DNA of 64,000 bases from HRBIN35 sp036741875. Lineage in GTDB: Bacteria > Patescibacteriota > Minisyncoccia > UBA6257 > HR35. Position numbers and translations under genes: made by a program. Every line of letters begins with the position of its first letter. The first letter of the stretch is position 1. Shown here piece after piece: positions 1-8,876 of the stretch. The stretch spans positions 1 through 64,000 of the forward strand of contig DAINRM010000002.1 in assembly GCA_036741875.1 (NCBI GenBank), in the 5' to 3' direction. The notes under the pieces were generated by a model. The model did no database searches. It was not told the origin of the DNA and was given only the letters and a program-made list of their open reading frames with translations.

Positions 1-30
1 TCAATTATTAAAATAAAAATTTAAAAATAA

Positions 31-103
31 GCCCCTGTAGCTCAACAGGAAGAGCGCGTGGCTTCGGACCACGAGGTTGGGGGTTCGAATCCTCCCAGGG
101 GCA
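31..103 (+). tRNA. tRNA-Arg (anticodon TCG)
   Basis: A full cloverleaf can be drawn. The 7-bp acceptor stem pairs GCCCCTG (31-37) with CAGGGGC (96-102), with discriminator A103. The D arm closes with GCTC/GAGC. The anticodon stem CGTGG/CCACG encloses loop CTTCGGA, giving anticodon TCG. The T arm has loop TTCGAAT. No CCA is encoded. The gene ends 3 bp before the stop of the convergent FemAB-like gene. Confidence 0.95.
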
Positions 104-106
104 AAA

Positions 107-1120
107 TTAAAGTTTTTTTCTTTTAATTTTTTCATAAAGCCATAAAAGATAGTATCTTTTACTAAAAATAAAATCAAAAGTTGGTACCAAATCAATTCTT
201 TTTCCTCCAAAGCCCTTTTTAAATAAAGTTAAACCATACCAAGGATGTTTTTTTTCTTCTTTTTTTGCTATCCCCCAAAAATTATAATATTTCAAATTTC
301 TTCTTTTTGTTTCCTGAATAATCTCCCATTGCATTCTGTAATTTAAAGGTTCTTTAATTGGCAAAGATGCAGCATGATGATAAAAAGAACTTTGATGAGA
401 AAAAATAACTAAAGCAGAAGAAAAATACTTGTTTTCTATTTTTCCTAAAAAAAGAATAGCCTTCTTTTCCTTAGAAAATAATTTGAATTCTTCTAAAATA
501 AATTCTTTAGAGTAGGGTTTAAAATTTTTTCTAAGATAAAGATTTTCATAAAGTGACCAAAAAATATGAAATTTACTTAAATCTTCTGTTTTTTCTATTT
601 CTAAATAAGGTTTTTTTAAAGATTCTAAAACAAGTTTTTTATGAGTTCTATCCATTTCATTTAACATTTCTTCGTCGCTTTTTATTTCTTTTATCCAAAA
701 ATTTTCACTCACCGCATAAGTTGGTGCTAATTTGCCTCCTAAACTTTTAAAAAAATCAATATATTCATCTTCATAAATTAATATAGGATTAACCCTTAAA
801 AATTTGTATCTTTTATTAAAACCATTTCTTTTTAAAAATTCTAAAATTTTTTTAAATCCTTCTTTAAAAAAATCTTTTTTTATTACTGGACCATGATGAA
901 TAACAAGGCCATAAGAAATTTTTCTTTTATATCCTATAATTTGGCAAATACCTATAAGCTCGTTATCATTAAAAATACCCAATCTTATAACTTCTCTTCC
1001 TAAATTTTTTTCAACTTCACCATATTCAAAATCTTGAAGAAAACTTATATAACCTTCTTTATCTAAAAAATCATTCCACAAGTTTTTGTCTTCAAAAATT
1101 TTTACTTCTACTCTTTCCAT
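107..1120 (-). CDS. FemAB-type peptidoglycan aminoacyltransferase (GNAT fold)
   Basis: This 337-residue protein resembles the FemA/FemB/FemX family, which transfers amino acids from aminoacyl-tRNA to the peptide stem of lipid II on the inner face of the membrane. The C-terminal part carries the family hallmarks NFWGIA followed by HPWYGLTLFKKGFGG near residues 280-305. The two GNAT-like halves fit the usual length, and there is no signal peptide. It is the last gene of a leftward operon: its start overlaps the end of the aminotransferase gene by 13 bp. The donor amino acid cannot be told from sequence. In Patescibacteria such proteins are often annotated only as peptidoglycan bridge formation enzymes, and acylation of another acceptor is possible. 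Confidence 0.85.
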   Translation of the reverse strand: MERVEVKIFEDKNLWNDFLDKEGYISFLQDFEYGEVEKNLGREVIRLGIFNDNELIGICQIIGYKRKISYGLVIHHGPVIKKDFFKEGFKKILEFLKRNGFNKRYKFLRVNPILIYEDEYIDFFKSLGGKLAPTYAVSENFWIKEIKSDEEMLNEMDRTHKKLVLESLKKPYLEIEKTEDLSKFHIFWSLYENLYLRKNFKPYSKEFILEEFKLFSKEKKAILFLGKIENKYFSSALVIFSHQSSFYHHAASLPIKEPLNYRMQWEIIQETKRRNLKYYNFWGIAKKEEKKHPWYGLTLFKKGFGGKRIDLVPTFDFIFSKRYYLLWLYEKIKRKKL

Positions 1121-2322
1121 TTTTTTAGTTTTTCAATAATTTCATAAGCAGTTTCTTCACTTATAAGAGTAGGTAAATTAAAAATTATTTTATTTATTTC
1201 TTCTGTTTTTGGACAAGAACCCTTTTTATAATCAAAAACTTCTTTATTAACGTTACAGGGAACTAAAGGACAAAAATACCAATCACCTAAAAAAATGCCC
1301 TCTTTGGAAAACTCTTTTATTATTTCGTCTCTCTGAGAAGAAAAATAAGGATATCTTAAAAATATAGGCTCACTAAATTCGGAAATTTTAAAAGTAATTC
1401 CTAAATTTTCCATATAGATTTTAGAAATTTTTTTTCTTTGATTATTAAACCTCTCTATCTTTTTTAATTGATTTAAAAGCAAAGGATAAAGTTCATAGGG
1501 AAATTTTTTAAGATAATCCTTAGGCATCATACCTAATTTTTCTTCTTGGCTTACCATTTCTGGTGTCATTTTTAAACTTCTTAGAATTTTTAAAACCCCC
1601 CGTGTTATTTTTAAATGATAAAATTTTTTGAAAAAACCAAAAATAAGCGTACCTAAAAGAAGCTTTTTTAAATTAACCTTATTAAACTCTTCAACCTTTT
1701 CATATTCTCTTAAAGCTTCTTTAGATATAAATTCGTTTCTAATTATTAAAGCTCCGCCTATAATACTTGAAATGACTTTATTTCTATTAAAGCTTAAAAG
1801 AACAATATCTCCAAAATTTCCTAAATAAATATTTTTATATTTAGCTCCTAAAGCATGAGTCAAATTTTCAATGACAAAAATATTTTTTTCTTTTGCTAAA
1901 TTTAAAATTTCATCTATTTTTGCTGGTATACCAAAAGTATTTTGAATAATTAAAGCCAAAGAGTTGTAAGTTATTTTATTTTTAAGATCTTCTAAAGAAA
2001 AATTAAAATCGTCCCCAATATCAATAAAAACAGGATTTAATCCAGCAAATTTTATGGCATTAGGTACGACTAAACAAGAAAAAGCTTGCGTTAAAACCTC
2101 TCTTCTACTGTCAATGTTTTTTAAAATCTTCAAAATAAAAGTTAAAGCTGACCTTGCCGAATTAAAAAACAAAATTTCTCCTTGAGGGAAATATTTTCTT
2201 AGTTCTTCCTCAACTTTTCTTTTAGCTCCTAAATCTTCATAACCCTTTAAAATTTTTTTAATAAGCTCGAAATCATCCGCTTCAAAATCGGGAATAAAAT
2301 CAATAGAGACTATTTTCTTCAT
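1108..2322 (-). CDS. DegT/DnrJ/EryC1-like PLP aminotransferase
   Basis: This 404-residue protein is a fold-type I PLP enzyme of the DegT/DnrJ/EryC1/StrS group, which usually make amino sugars for surface glycans. Visible features are the substrate-entry segment FFNSARSALTF (about residues 52-62), the cofactor segment VFIDIGDDFNF, the acidic VIENLTHALGAKY region, and SFNRNKVISSIIGGALI, in which Lys (NK) is the probable Schiff-base lysine and GG follows as in the family. The start overlaps the upstream MurF-like gene by 23 bp, so it is co-translated with an envelope operon. Its substrate is unknown; a nucleotide-sugar aminotransferase role is family-based inference. Confidence 0.8.
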   Translation of the reverse strand: MKKIVSIDFIPDFEADDFELIKKILKGYEDLGAKRKVEEELRKYFPQGEILFFNSARSALTFILKILKNIDSRREVLTQAFSCLVVPNAIKFAGLNPVFIDIGDDFNFSLEDLKNKITYNSLALIIQNTFGIPAKIDEILNLAKEKNIFVIENLTHALGAKYKNIYLGNFGDIVLLSFNRNKVISSIIGGALIIRNEFISKEALREYEKVEEFNKVNLKKLLLGTLIFGFFKKFYHLKITRGVLKILRSLKMTPEMVSQEEKLGMMPKDYLKKFPYELYPLLLNQLKKIERFNNQRKKISKIYMENLGITFKISEFSEPIFLRYPYFSSQRDEIIKEFSKEGIFLGDWYFCPLVPCNVNKEVFDYKKGSCPKTEEINKIIFNLPTLISEETAYEIIEKLKKWKE

Positions 2323-3970
2323 TTTCTAAATTTAATTTTATATGAGAAGGAAAACGATTAAAAATAAAAATACCACTTTTTTCTTTTAAGTTATTTAAAA
2401 ATCTGTCTAAATCCTTTTGATTTTCAATAAAGACCGCTTTTTCTTTTAAAATTTTCCTAAAAAATTTATACTCTTCTTTGTCTGTGAATAAGACAAAATC
2501 AAATTTTAAAAATTCTTTAGCTAAATTTTCATAAACAACTTTCATTTCTTTTCCTAATTCTAAAATTCCGTTAAAAATCACTACTTTCTTTTCAAAATTA
2601 GATTTTTCTAAAAATTTTATCCCCTCTAAAACACCCCTTAAGTTAGCGTTATAAGAATCATCAAAAATAGTAAGATTTTTATATTTAATTTTTTTAAAAA
2701 AACCTTGAGGCATTTTTAAGTTTTTAATTTTTTCATTTATTTCTTCAAGAGACAAAATTTTTTCTTCTAAAATAAAACTTATAGCACCAACTAAATTTTC
2801 TATTTGAGGAGGATAGATAAGATTTGTTTCTAAAATATGTTCCTCACCTTTAGCAATCAGTTTAAAGACAGTTTTTTCTTCATAAGGAAAAAGAATTTCA
2901 TAGCTATAATCTCCTTTTTTTCCATAAGTAATAATTTCTATTTCTTTGTTTTTAACGATTTTTTCTAATTCTTCTTTTAAAACCCCAAAATAATCATGAT
3001 TAGTATTTATAAAAACTTTACCTTTTTCCATCTCTATAACTGCTTCAATACCTTCTCCATAAATAATATTTTTAATGTTTTCGCCAAAAAGAAAATAATG
3101 TTGCTTGGTAATGCCGGTGATAAAGACGAAATCTGGGATTATACCCTTACATATCCACCTTATATTACCTAAAAAGTATGAACCTAATTCTAAAACAAGA
3201 TATTCAAAATCTTGAAGACTATTTTTTAAAAGATATTTTAAAATAACATATTCATGGTTTAGACGCGGAGGCAGAGAAAAAACCTTTTTATCTTTTAAAA
3301 GATGATTTAAGAATTCTTTTGTTGTTGATTTACCATAACTTCCGACAATAACAATCTTTTTAATGTTTAAATTTTTTAGCTTATTTTTCACTTTTTTTCT
3401 TAAATAGAAAAGATAAGGAGAAACCATTAAATCAAAAAGAGACAAAGCTAAAGAAAAAAGAAAAATTTGTGTGTAAGAAATAAGTAGAAAAAGATAAAAA
3501 ACGAAGAAATAATTAAAATCATAAAAGTTGTAGGCTAAATAAATAAAAAGAAAATTTAAAAAGAAAAACATAGAAAAAAGCATCAATGCTTTTGGAGTTA
3601 ATTTAACAGTTCTTAAAAGATTCCTTTTTAAAAAAATTAATGGAAAGATAGATAAAAAGATTAATAAGTTAAAAGGATTAAATTCAAATAAAGAAAAAAA
3701 ATCAGCAAAGTTTAAAAAGATAAAACCAAAAGTATAAAAAGCTTGAAAAAATAATTTGGAAAAAATAAAGTAAGTAAAAATAATTAAAAGTACTAAAAAA
3801 TCTTTTTTATTTAAAATATATTTTCTACCTCGAAGATGGAAATAATCTGCTAAAACCCTTGAAAAAAGCCAATCCTTTATTTGAAAAAGTCTAAAAATAG
3901 GAAGACCGCTAAAAAGAAAAACAAAAAGAGTTAAAATAAAAACATTGGCACTTTTAATAATTTCTATCAT
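2300..3970 (-). CDS. MurF-like ligase with N-terminal multi-pass membrane domain
   Basis: This 556-residue protein has two parts. Residues 1 to about 190 are very hydrophobic, with five or six probable transmembrane segments. From about 205 on it is a Mur-ligase ATPase: P-loop GSYGKSTTK, a central region with VFITGITKQHYFLFG, and the MurF signature FDDSYNAN, followed by a short C-terminal domain. Mur ligases join amino acids to UDP-sugar peptides using ATP. Classic MurF has a soluble N-terminal UDP-MurNAc domain, which here is replaced by membrane helices. The lysine usually carbamylated after the helix is not evident (INIIYGEG region), so the substrate may differ. It overlaps both neighbours (17 bp upstream, 23 bp downstream), an operon with hydrolase, aminotransferase and FemAB-like genes. 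Confidence 0.75.
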   Translation of the reverse strand: MIEIIKSANVFILTLFVFLFSGLPIFRLFQIKDWLFSRVLADYFHLRGRKYILNKKDFLVLLIIFTYFIFSKLFFQAFYTFGFIFLNFADFFSLFEFNPFNLLIFLSIFPLIFLKRNLLRTVKLTPKALMLFSMFFFLNFLFIYLAYNFYDFNYFFVFYLFLLISYTQIFLFSLALSLFDLMVSPYLFYLRKKVKNKLKNLNIKKIVIVGSYGKSTTKEFLNHLLKDKKVFSLPPRLNHEYVILKYLLKNSLQDFEYLVLELGSYFLGNIRWICKGIIPDFVFITGITKQHYFLFGENIKNIIYGEGIEAVIEMEKGKVFINTNHDYFGVLKEELEKIVKNKEIEIITYGKKGDYSYEILFPYEEKTVFKLIAKGEEHILETNLIYPPQIENLVGAISFILEEKILSLEEINEKIKNLKMPQGFFKKIKYKNLTIFDDSYNANLRGVLEGIKFLEKSNFEKKVVIFNGILELGKEMKVVYENLAKEFLKFDFVLFTDKEEYKFFRKILKEKAVFIENQKDLDRFLNNLKEKSGIFIFNRFPSHIKLNLENEENSLY

Positions 3971-4682
3971 CTTCTAAGATTATTTTATTTAAAATTTTTG
4001 CAAATTCTTCAGGATTTTCTTTATGGAAACTATGTCCACCATTAAAAACTATAAGTTTAGCATTAGGCATTATTTTTTCAAGAAAAAAACCATGTTTTAA
4101 CGGTGTGATTTTGTCTTTTTTACCCCAAAGAAGATAAGTTTTATTTTTAATCATTTTAGCCTCTTCCCTTAAATCTTTTCTAATATTAGCTAAGGTTTTT
4201 TTAAGAACTTCGTCTGCTAAAAAATAATCATAACTTTTCACGACAAATTTATAAAAAACTTTTTTAATAAAAAAAACCAATTTAGAAGGTAAAATTTTCA
4301 AAAGGGGCTTACTGATTTTACTTAAAAAATTTAAAATTTTTATTTTTAAAGTGTTTGGTCTTAATATTGCAGCATTATAAAGCAAAAGCTTTTCTACCTT
4401 TTCTGGATTTTTAAAGGTATAAAGCAAAGCTAAAGCACCCCCAAAAGAATGACCGAGGAGAATCATTTTTTCTATTTTTCTAAACCGAAGCCCACTTTCT
4501 AAGCGCTCATTTAAAAAAATAAGATAATCTTCCAAAGTGTATGGTTTTTCTATCGAAGTTTCACCGAAACCCGGAAGATCAAATAAAATTACCTCTATTT
4601 TTTTATCTAAATAATTTAAAAGAGGTTCAAAAGATTTTTTACTACTTCCCCAACCATGTAAAATGACTAAAGTTTTTTTCAT
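3954..4682 (-). CDS. Alpha/beta hydrolase
   Basis: This 242-residue protein has an alpha/beta hydrolase fold. The oxyanion-hole segment HGWGSSKKSF (about 9-18) is followed by the nucleophile elbow GHSFGG (Ser near residue 97), the acid region WGKKDKITP, and the catalytic His in NGGHSFHKE near residue 215. The family covers esterases, lipases and C-C hydrolases, and nothing fixes the substrate. It is first in the leftward envelope operon and overlaps the MurF-like gene by 17 bp. Only 15 bp separate its start from the divergent recG start, so the two promoters must overlap. Confidence 0.85.
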   Translation of the reverse strand: MKKTLVILHGWGSSKKSFEPLLNYLDKKIEVILFDLPGFGETSIEKPYTLEDYLIFLNERLESGLRFRKIEKMILLGHSFGGALALLYTFKNPEKVEKLLLYNAAILRPNTLKIKILNFLSKISKPLLKILPSKLVFFIKKVFYKFVVKSYDYFLADEVLKKTLANIRKDLREEAKMIKNKTYLLWGKKDKITPLKHGFFLEKIMPNAKLIVFNGGHSFHKENPEEFAKILNKIILEDDRNY

Positions 4683-4691
4683 TGTTATAAT
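4663..4691 (+). promoter_or_regulatory. recG promoter, extended -10, leaderless
   Basis: ATGACT (4663-4668), a 17-bp spacer, then TG-T-TATAAT (4683-4691). Only 6 bases separate the -10 box from the recG ATG at 4698, so transcription should start at or next to the start codon. The -35 lies inside the first codons of the divergent hydrolase gene. Confidence 0.75.
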
Positions 4692-4697
4692 TTTTTT

Positions 4698-6797
4698 ATG
4701 AAATTAGAAGATTTAGAAGTTAATTTAGAAGAAGTAAAATTTATAAGTAAAAAAGTAATTGAAAAACTAAAGAAAAAGAATATTAACAAAGTTAGAGATC
4801 TTATTTTTTATTTTCCTTTTTCCTATTTAGATTTTACAGAAATTAAAAAAATAAAAGATATTAAATTAGAAGAAAAAGTTTTAATTAAAGGAAGGGTGAT
4901 AGAAACAAAAACCTTTCTTTCTCCTAAAAATAAAATTTTTATTCTCCAAATAGTTTTAAGCGACGAAACATCTTCAGTTAAAGTGATATGGTTTAATCAA
5001 CCATATCTAACTAAAAAAATTAAAAGAAATGTTAAACTTTTGCTTTTTGGAAAACTTACACGCTCCAAAGGTTTTGGTTTGTATTTTCAACCGCAAAAAT
5101 TTTATTTAGTTGAAAATGAAGGAGAAGAAAATTTTATAAAAAGAATTATACCAGTCTATGAAGAAATTTCTGGTTTAAAAAGCAGTTATTTAGAAAAATT
5201 AATAAAGACAGTTTTGAATTTTTATGATATTGAAAACCTTGAAGACCCGCTTCCAGAAAAAATTTTAGAAGAAAAAAAACTTCCTTTCTTAGGTAAAGCT
5301 CTTTGGGAAATTCATCAACCATCATCTTTTGAAAATTTAGAATTAGCTAAAAAAAGATTAAGTTTTGAAGAACTTCTTTATATTGAGCTTACTCTTCTTT
5401 TAGAAAAATCAAATTTGAAAGAAAATCCTTCCCCCGTCATATTAAAAGATGAAAAATTAATTGACGATTTTATGAAAAATTTTAATTTTTCTTTAACAAG
5501 AGGCCAAATCAAAGTTTTAGATGAAATTTTTAATGATTTAAAATCAGGAAAACCTATGAATAGACTTCTTCAAGGAGAAACTGGTTCAGGCAAAACCCTT
5601 ATTGCTGAAATAGTCTCTTTACATTTTCTAAAAAATGGATATCAAGTTGTTTTTATGGCGCCAACAGAAATATTAGCTCAGCAACACTTTCAAAGAATTC
5701 TTTCTCATTTTGCTAACTATGATTTTGGCTTAGGTCTTTTAACCTCAGGACAATCTTATTATGGTTTTAAAGGTTATCGGGTGAGTAAATCTATTTATGA
5801 AATTTTAAAAATGGTTTCTCAAATGAAAATAAATTTTCTTCTCGGTACTCATTCGCTCATTGAAAACGAGATTCCTTTTAAAAAAATTGGTTTTGTGGTT
5901 ATTGATGAACAGCAGCGTTTTGGTGTGAAACAAAGACAAAAGCTTTTAGAAAATTCTTCTCAAAACTTTATTCCACATTTTCTTTCAATGTCAGCAACCC
6001 CTATTCCTCGAAGTTTAGCTTTAGCTCTTTATGGTGATTTAGATTTTTCTTATCTTGAAGATAAACCCCATGATACAAAACCAGTTAAAACTTTTATAAT
6101 TTTAGATAAGGAAAAAGAAAAACTAATGTATAAACTTTGCTTTCGAGAAATTAAAGAAGGTCACCAAATCTATATTATTTGTCCTCGCGTTGAAGAAAAA
6201 GAAGAAACCGCTTCTGTAAAAAAAGAATATGAAAAAGCTTTTAAAATTTTTTCTTCTCTTAAAGCCAATGTAGCTATGCTTCATGGTAAAATGTCATCCT
6301 TTGAAAAAGAATCTGTTTTAAAAAAAATGCAAAAAAATGAAATTCAAGTTTTAGTAAGTTCTTCAGTTGTTGAGGTTGGCATTGATTTTCCGTTAGCCAC
6401 AGTAATAATTATTAAATCACCAGAAAGTTTTGGTTTATCTCAGCTTTATCAGCTTCGAGGTCGAGTCGGAAGAAGTGTTCATCAAGGTTATTGTTTTTTA
6501 GTTCCAGAAAAACTTACGGAAAAGGCCAAATTGAGAATAAGATATTTTTTAAAAGCTAAATCAGCCCTAGAGCTTTCTGAATATGACTTAAAATTAAGAG
6601 GAGCAGGAGAATTTTTAGGAGAAAAACAATCAGGAATCCCCGATATAGTAATGAAATCACTTCCAAATCTTGAATTTACTTTAGAAGTTAAAAAAACAGC
6701 TGAAAAAATCCTTTTTTTATCACCCGATCTTTCTTTGTTTCCTAAGCTTAAAAAAGAGGTAAATTTAAGAAGAAAAAGGCTTCTTTCCTTAGCATAA
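4698..6797 (+). CDS. recG: ATP-dependent DNA helicase RecG
   Basis: This 699-residue protein has the full RecG architecture: an N-terminal wedge/OB region (about 55-150), a helicase domain with Walker A GETGSGKT (residues 293-300), DEQQ box (403-406), motif III MSATPIPRSLA, and a second helicase domain with VVEVGIDFP and QLRGRVGR. The C-terminal TRG-like segment includes LRGAGEFLGEKQSG. RecG reverses stalled replication forks and processes Holliday junctions. Length matches the family (about 690). It is a single-gene unit with a leaderless promoter; the next gene starts 223 bp downstream with its own promoter. DEQQ rather than DEQH is a known variant. Confidence 0.97.
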   Translation: MKLEDLEVNLEEVKFISKKVIEKLKKKNINKVRDLIFYFPFSYLDFTEIKKIKDIKLEEKVLIKGRVIETKTFLSPKNKIFILQIVLSDETSSVKVIWFNQPYLTKKIKRNVKLLLFGKLTRSKGFGLYFQPQKFYLVENEGEENFIKRIIPVYEEISGLKSSYLEKLIKTVLNFYDIENLEDPLPEKILEEKKLPFLGKALWEIHQPSSFENLELAKKRLSFEELLYIELTLLLEKSNLKENPSPVILKDEKLIDDFMKNFNFSLTRGQIKVLDEIFNDLKSGKPMNRLLQGETGSGKTLIAEIVSLHFLKNGYQVVFMAPTEILAQQHFQRILSHFANYDFGLGLLTSGQSYYGFKGYRVSKSIYEILKMVSQMKINFLLGTHSLIENEIPFKKIGFVVIDEQQRFGVKQRQKLLENSSQNFIPHFLSMSATPIPRSLALALYGDLDFSYLEDKPHDTKPVKTFIILDKEKEKLMYKLCFREIKEGHQIYIICPRVEEKEETASVKKEYEKAFKIFSSLKANVAMLHGKMSSFEKESVLKKMQKNEIQVLVSSSVVEVGIDFPLATVIIIKSPESFGLSQLYQLRGRVGRSVHQGYCFLVPEKLTEKAKLRIRYFLKAKSALELSEYDLKLRGAGEFLGEKQSGIPDIVMKSLPNLEFTLEVKKTAEKILFLSPDLSLFPKLKKEVNLRRKRLLSLA

Positions 6798-6882
6798 TTT
6801 TCCACAATTTGATTTTGAATTTTTTTTTAAAAAAGAGGTAAAATTATATCTAGCAAAAATTAACAAAAAATTCACAAAAAAC

Positions 6883-6911
6883 TTGACTTTTTAAAAATTG
6901 TAAGTTATAAA
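6883..6911 (+). promoter_or_regulatory. Strong promoter of the surface-protein gene
   Basis: TTGACT (6883-6888), exactly 17 bp, then TATAAA (6906-6911). This is one of the best canonical -35/-10 pairs in the window and fits high expression. The resulting leader is about 100 nt, long for this genome. Confidence 0.75.
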
Positions 6912-6962
6912 ATTTTATATATAAGGTCGTCAATTAAAGATTAAAAAATGAAAATTAAAAAC

Positions 6963-7003
6963 TATCCTTCTGTCTTGGTCTAATTAATGAAGGCAGGAGG
7001 ATA
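6963..7003 (+). promoter_or_regulatory. Leader hairpin upstream of the surface-protein gene
   Basis: A 14-bp stem pairs 6963-6976 with 6990-7003, including two G-U pairs, around a 13-nt loop. It lies 17 nt before the ATG at 7021. The 3' arm contains AGGAGG, but 20 nt from the start codon, too far for a normal Shine-Dalgarno. The likely role is mRNA stability or translational control of an abundant protein; this is inference. Confidence 0.5.
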
Positions 7004-7020
7004 GATAAGAAAATTAAAAA

Positions 7021-8850
7021 ATGAAAAAATACTTTTACCTCTTTTTAGGTCTATCATTACTTTTTGGAGGTTTTTACTTTTCACCTGTAAAAGCTCAAAC
7101 TTGTAATCCAGAAGCTCTAGTTCCTGTTTCTTACGGACAAAGAGGATCAGCCGTAAGAAACGCTCAGGCTTGTTTGATGGAAGCTGGATATGACATTCCA
7201 GCAGGAGCTACTGGTTATTATGGTGAACAAACAAGAAGAGCAGTTCAAGCTTTTTATAAAGACTGGTATGGAAGCTGGGATGGAAGAAGGCTTGGTCCTA
7301 GAGGAGTAGAAGAACTCAAATCTATGCTCGCTTCTGCTCCGGCTGAAGAAGAAACTTCTTCTCAGCAGCCTTCTCAGCAACAAGATCAGGTTTCTGCTCT
7401 TGTTGCTGCTGTTTTAGCTGCTCTTCAGCAAATGGGTCTTCTTCCTTCAACCTCAACCCAGCAACAAGCTGGAGAAGAAGGCTTCTTAACAGTTGATAAA
7501 GATCCAAGAGTAGCTGCAGTAACTTTAAGAGAAGGTGAAAGCGGAAAGGTTGTAGGTTTGAGATTTAGAGCAGATAACGGAGCAGTTAAGGTTCAATCTG
7601 TTTTCTTAAGATGGACAGCTTCAGTAGCTCCTTATAGAGTTATTTCTGCTTTAAGAGTTGTTGACTCTCAAGGAAACGTTCTTTATGAGACAAACGTTGG
7701 TCCTAATACCTTTCTTCAAGATTCTTCTCTTAATTACTACTTACCAGTTTCTGGTTTAAATGTTAATGTTCCTAAAAACGGTTATGCTTCAGTATTTGTA
7801 GAAATTACAGTTGTTGGTACTCTTCCATCAGGAGTTAATTCTTTAAGCTTTGAAGTTAGACAAAATGATGTAAGAGGAAGAGACGGAGCTGGAATTGATA
7901 GATTCGGACCATCAAGTACACTTACTTGGTCTGCTACTTTAGAACACTCACTTGCTGGAAAAGCTAGATTCGTGTTAGCTCTTAATCCAAATACTCCAAA
8001 ACAACAATATGTTTTTGGAGATCCAACAGATGGAAGAGCTTACAAAGTAAAAGTTCTTTCTTTTGATGTTACCGCTAAAAATGACAATCTAAGAGTAACC
8101 AAAGTTGAAGGATCTGTAACTAATACATCTACAGTTCAAGCTGTTTATCTTGCTCAAGGAAATAATGTTATGGATGTAAGAACACCTTCCGCTACTGGTA
8201 CTTTTGTCTTTGATGTAACCCCAGCTAACTTTACAGTTAACAGAGATCAAACAGTCACCTTTGATGTTTTAGTTGATCTCTATGCTTCATCTGCTCCAAG
8301 CGTAGCTACCTTTACAGTTTCAGTAGCTACAACAACAGGAGTTAACAGTCTTGGTGACATTATTTCCAGTACAAGCACAACTGTTACTTCAGAAATGATG
8401 AGAGCTGTAAGAGTTGGTCCTCGATTTGCAGCAGTTGAAAAAACAATTTCTGTAACTAGAGATCAAAACAACTCAACCACAACCGTCCAATCTGTTGTTT
8501 TTAGAGTAAACGTAACTGCTGTAGGCGGTCCTCTTTATGTACCAGATGCTAATACTGCTACAATTACCCTTGAAACTGCATCTGGTACAACTTCAACAGT
8601 TTCAGTTGCTCCAGTAGCTGTAAAAGTAGGAACCACACTCGTTTCAGCTTCCTCTGGTTACTACACTGTTCCAGAAGGTTCCACTTATGAATTCGAATTC
8701 AGAACTTCTGGACAAACCTTCACCGGTGCTCAATCTGTAAGAGCTAGACTCTCAAGCTTTGCCTTTGACAATGATACCTCAGCTCCTAATATGGATACTG
8801 CTTCATTCCTTCATGACCTTCCAGAATTCTGGACAAATTGGAGCAACTAA
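7021..8850 (+). CDS. Secreted surface protein with peptidoglycan-binding domain (candidate S-layer protein)
   Basis: This 609-residue exported protein starts with a signal peptide (hydrophobic core about 5-20, AQ cleavage near residue 26). Residues about 35-100 form a PG_binding_1-like domain (GQRGSAVRNAQACLMEAGY, then GYYGEQTRRAVQAFY), followed by a Gln/Ser/Ala-rich linker with QQ and SSQQ runs. The long C-terminal part is rich in Thr, Ser, Val and Ala with beta-strand character and contains few lysines. The DNA is visibly richer in G+C and in unbroken Ala/Val/Thr codons than its neighbours. A canonical promoter, leader hairpin and strong terminator make this a solo, probably highly expressed unit. 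An abundant cell-surface or S-layer protein anchored to the wall is the best guess; no S-layer homology domain is seen. Confidence 0.65.
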   Translation: MKKYFYLFLGLSLLFGGFYFSPVKAQTCNPEALVPVSYGQRGSAVRNAQACLMEAGYDIPAGATGYYGEQTRRAVQAFYKDWYGSWDGRRLGPRGVEELKSMLASAPAEEETSSQQPSQQQDQVSALVAAVLAALQQMGLLPSTSTQQQAGEEGFLTVDKDPRVAAVTLREGESGKVVGLRFRADNGAVKVQSVFLRWTASVAPYRVISALRVVDSQGNVLYETNVGPNTFLQDSSLNYYLPVSGLNVNVPKNGYASVFVEITVVGTLPSGVNSLSFEVRQNDVRGRDGAGIDRFGPSSTLTWSATLEHSLAGKARFVLALNPNTPKQQYVFGDPTDGRAYKVKVLSFDVTAKNDNLRVTKVEGSVTNTSTVQAVYLAQGNNVMDVRTPSATGTFVFDVTPANFTVNRDQTVTFDVLVDLYASSAPSVATFTVSVATTTGVNSLGDIISSTSTTVTSEMMRAVRVGPRFAAVEKTISVTRDQNNSTTTVQSVVFRVNVTAVGGPLYVPDANTATITLETASGTTSTVSVAPVAVKVGTTLVSASSGYYTVPEGSTYEFEFRTSGQTFTGAQSVRARLSSFAFDNDTSAPNMDTASFLHDLPEFWTNWSN

Positions 8851-8876
8851 GAAACTGTTTGAGTTTTCTAGCACTC

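Noticed and set aside
6996..7000. GGAGG as Shine-Dalgarno of the surface-protein gene
   Set aside because: It ends 20 nt before the ATG and is buried in the hairpin; normal spacing is 5-10 nt.
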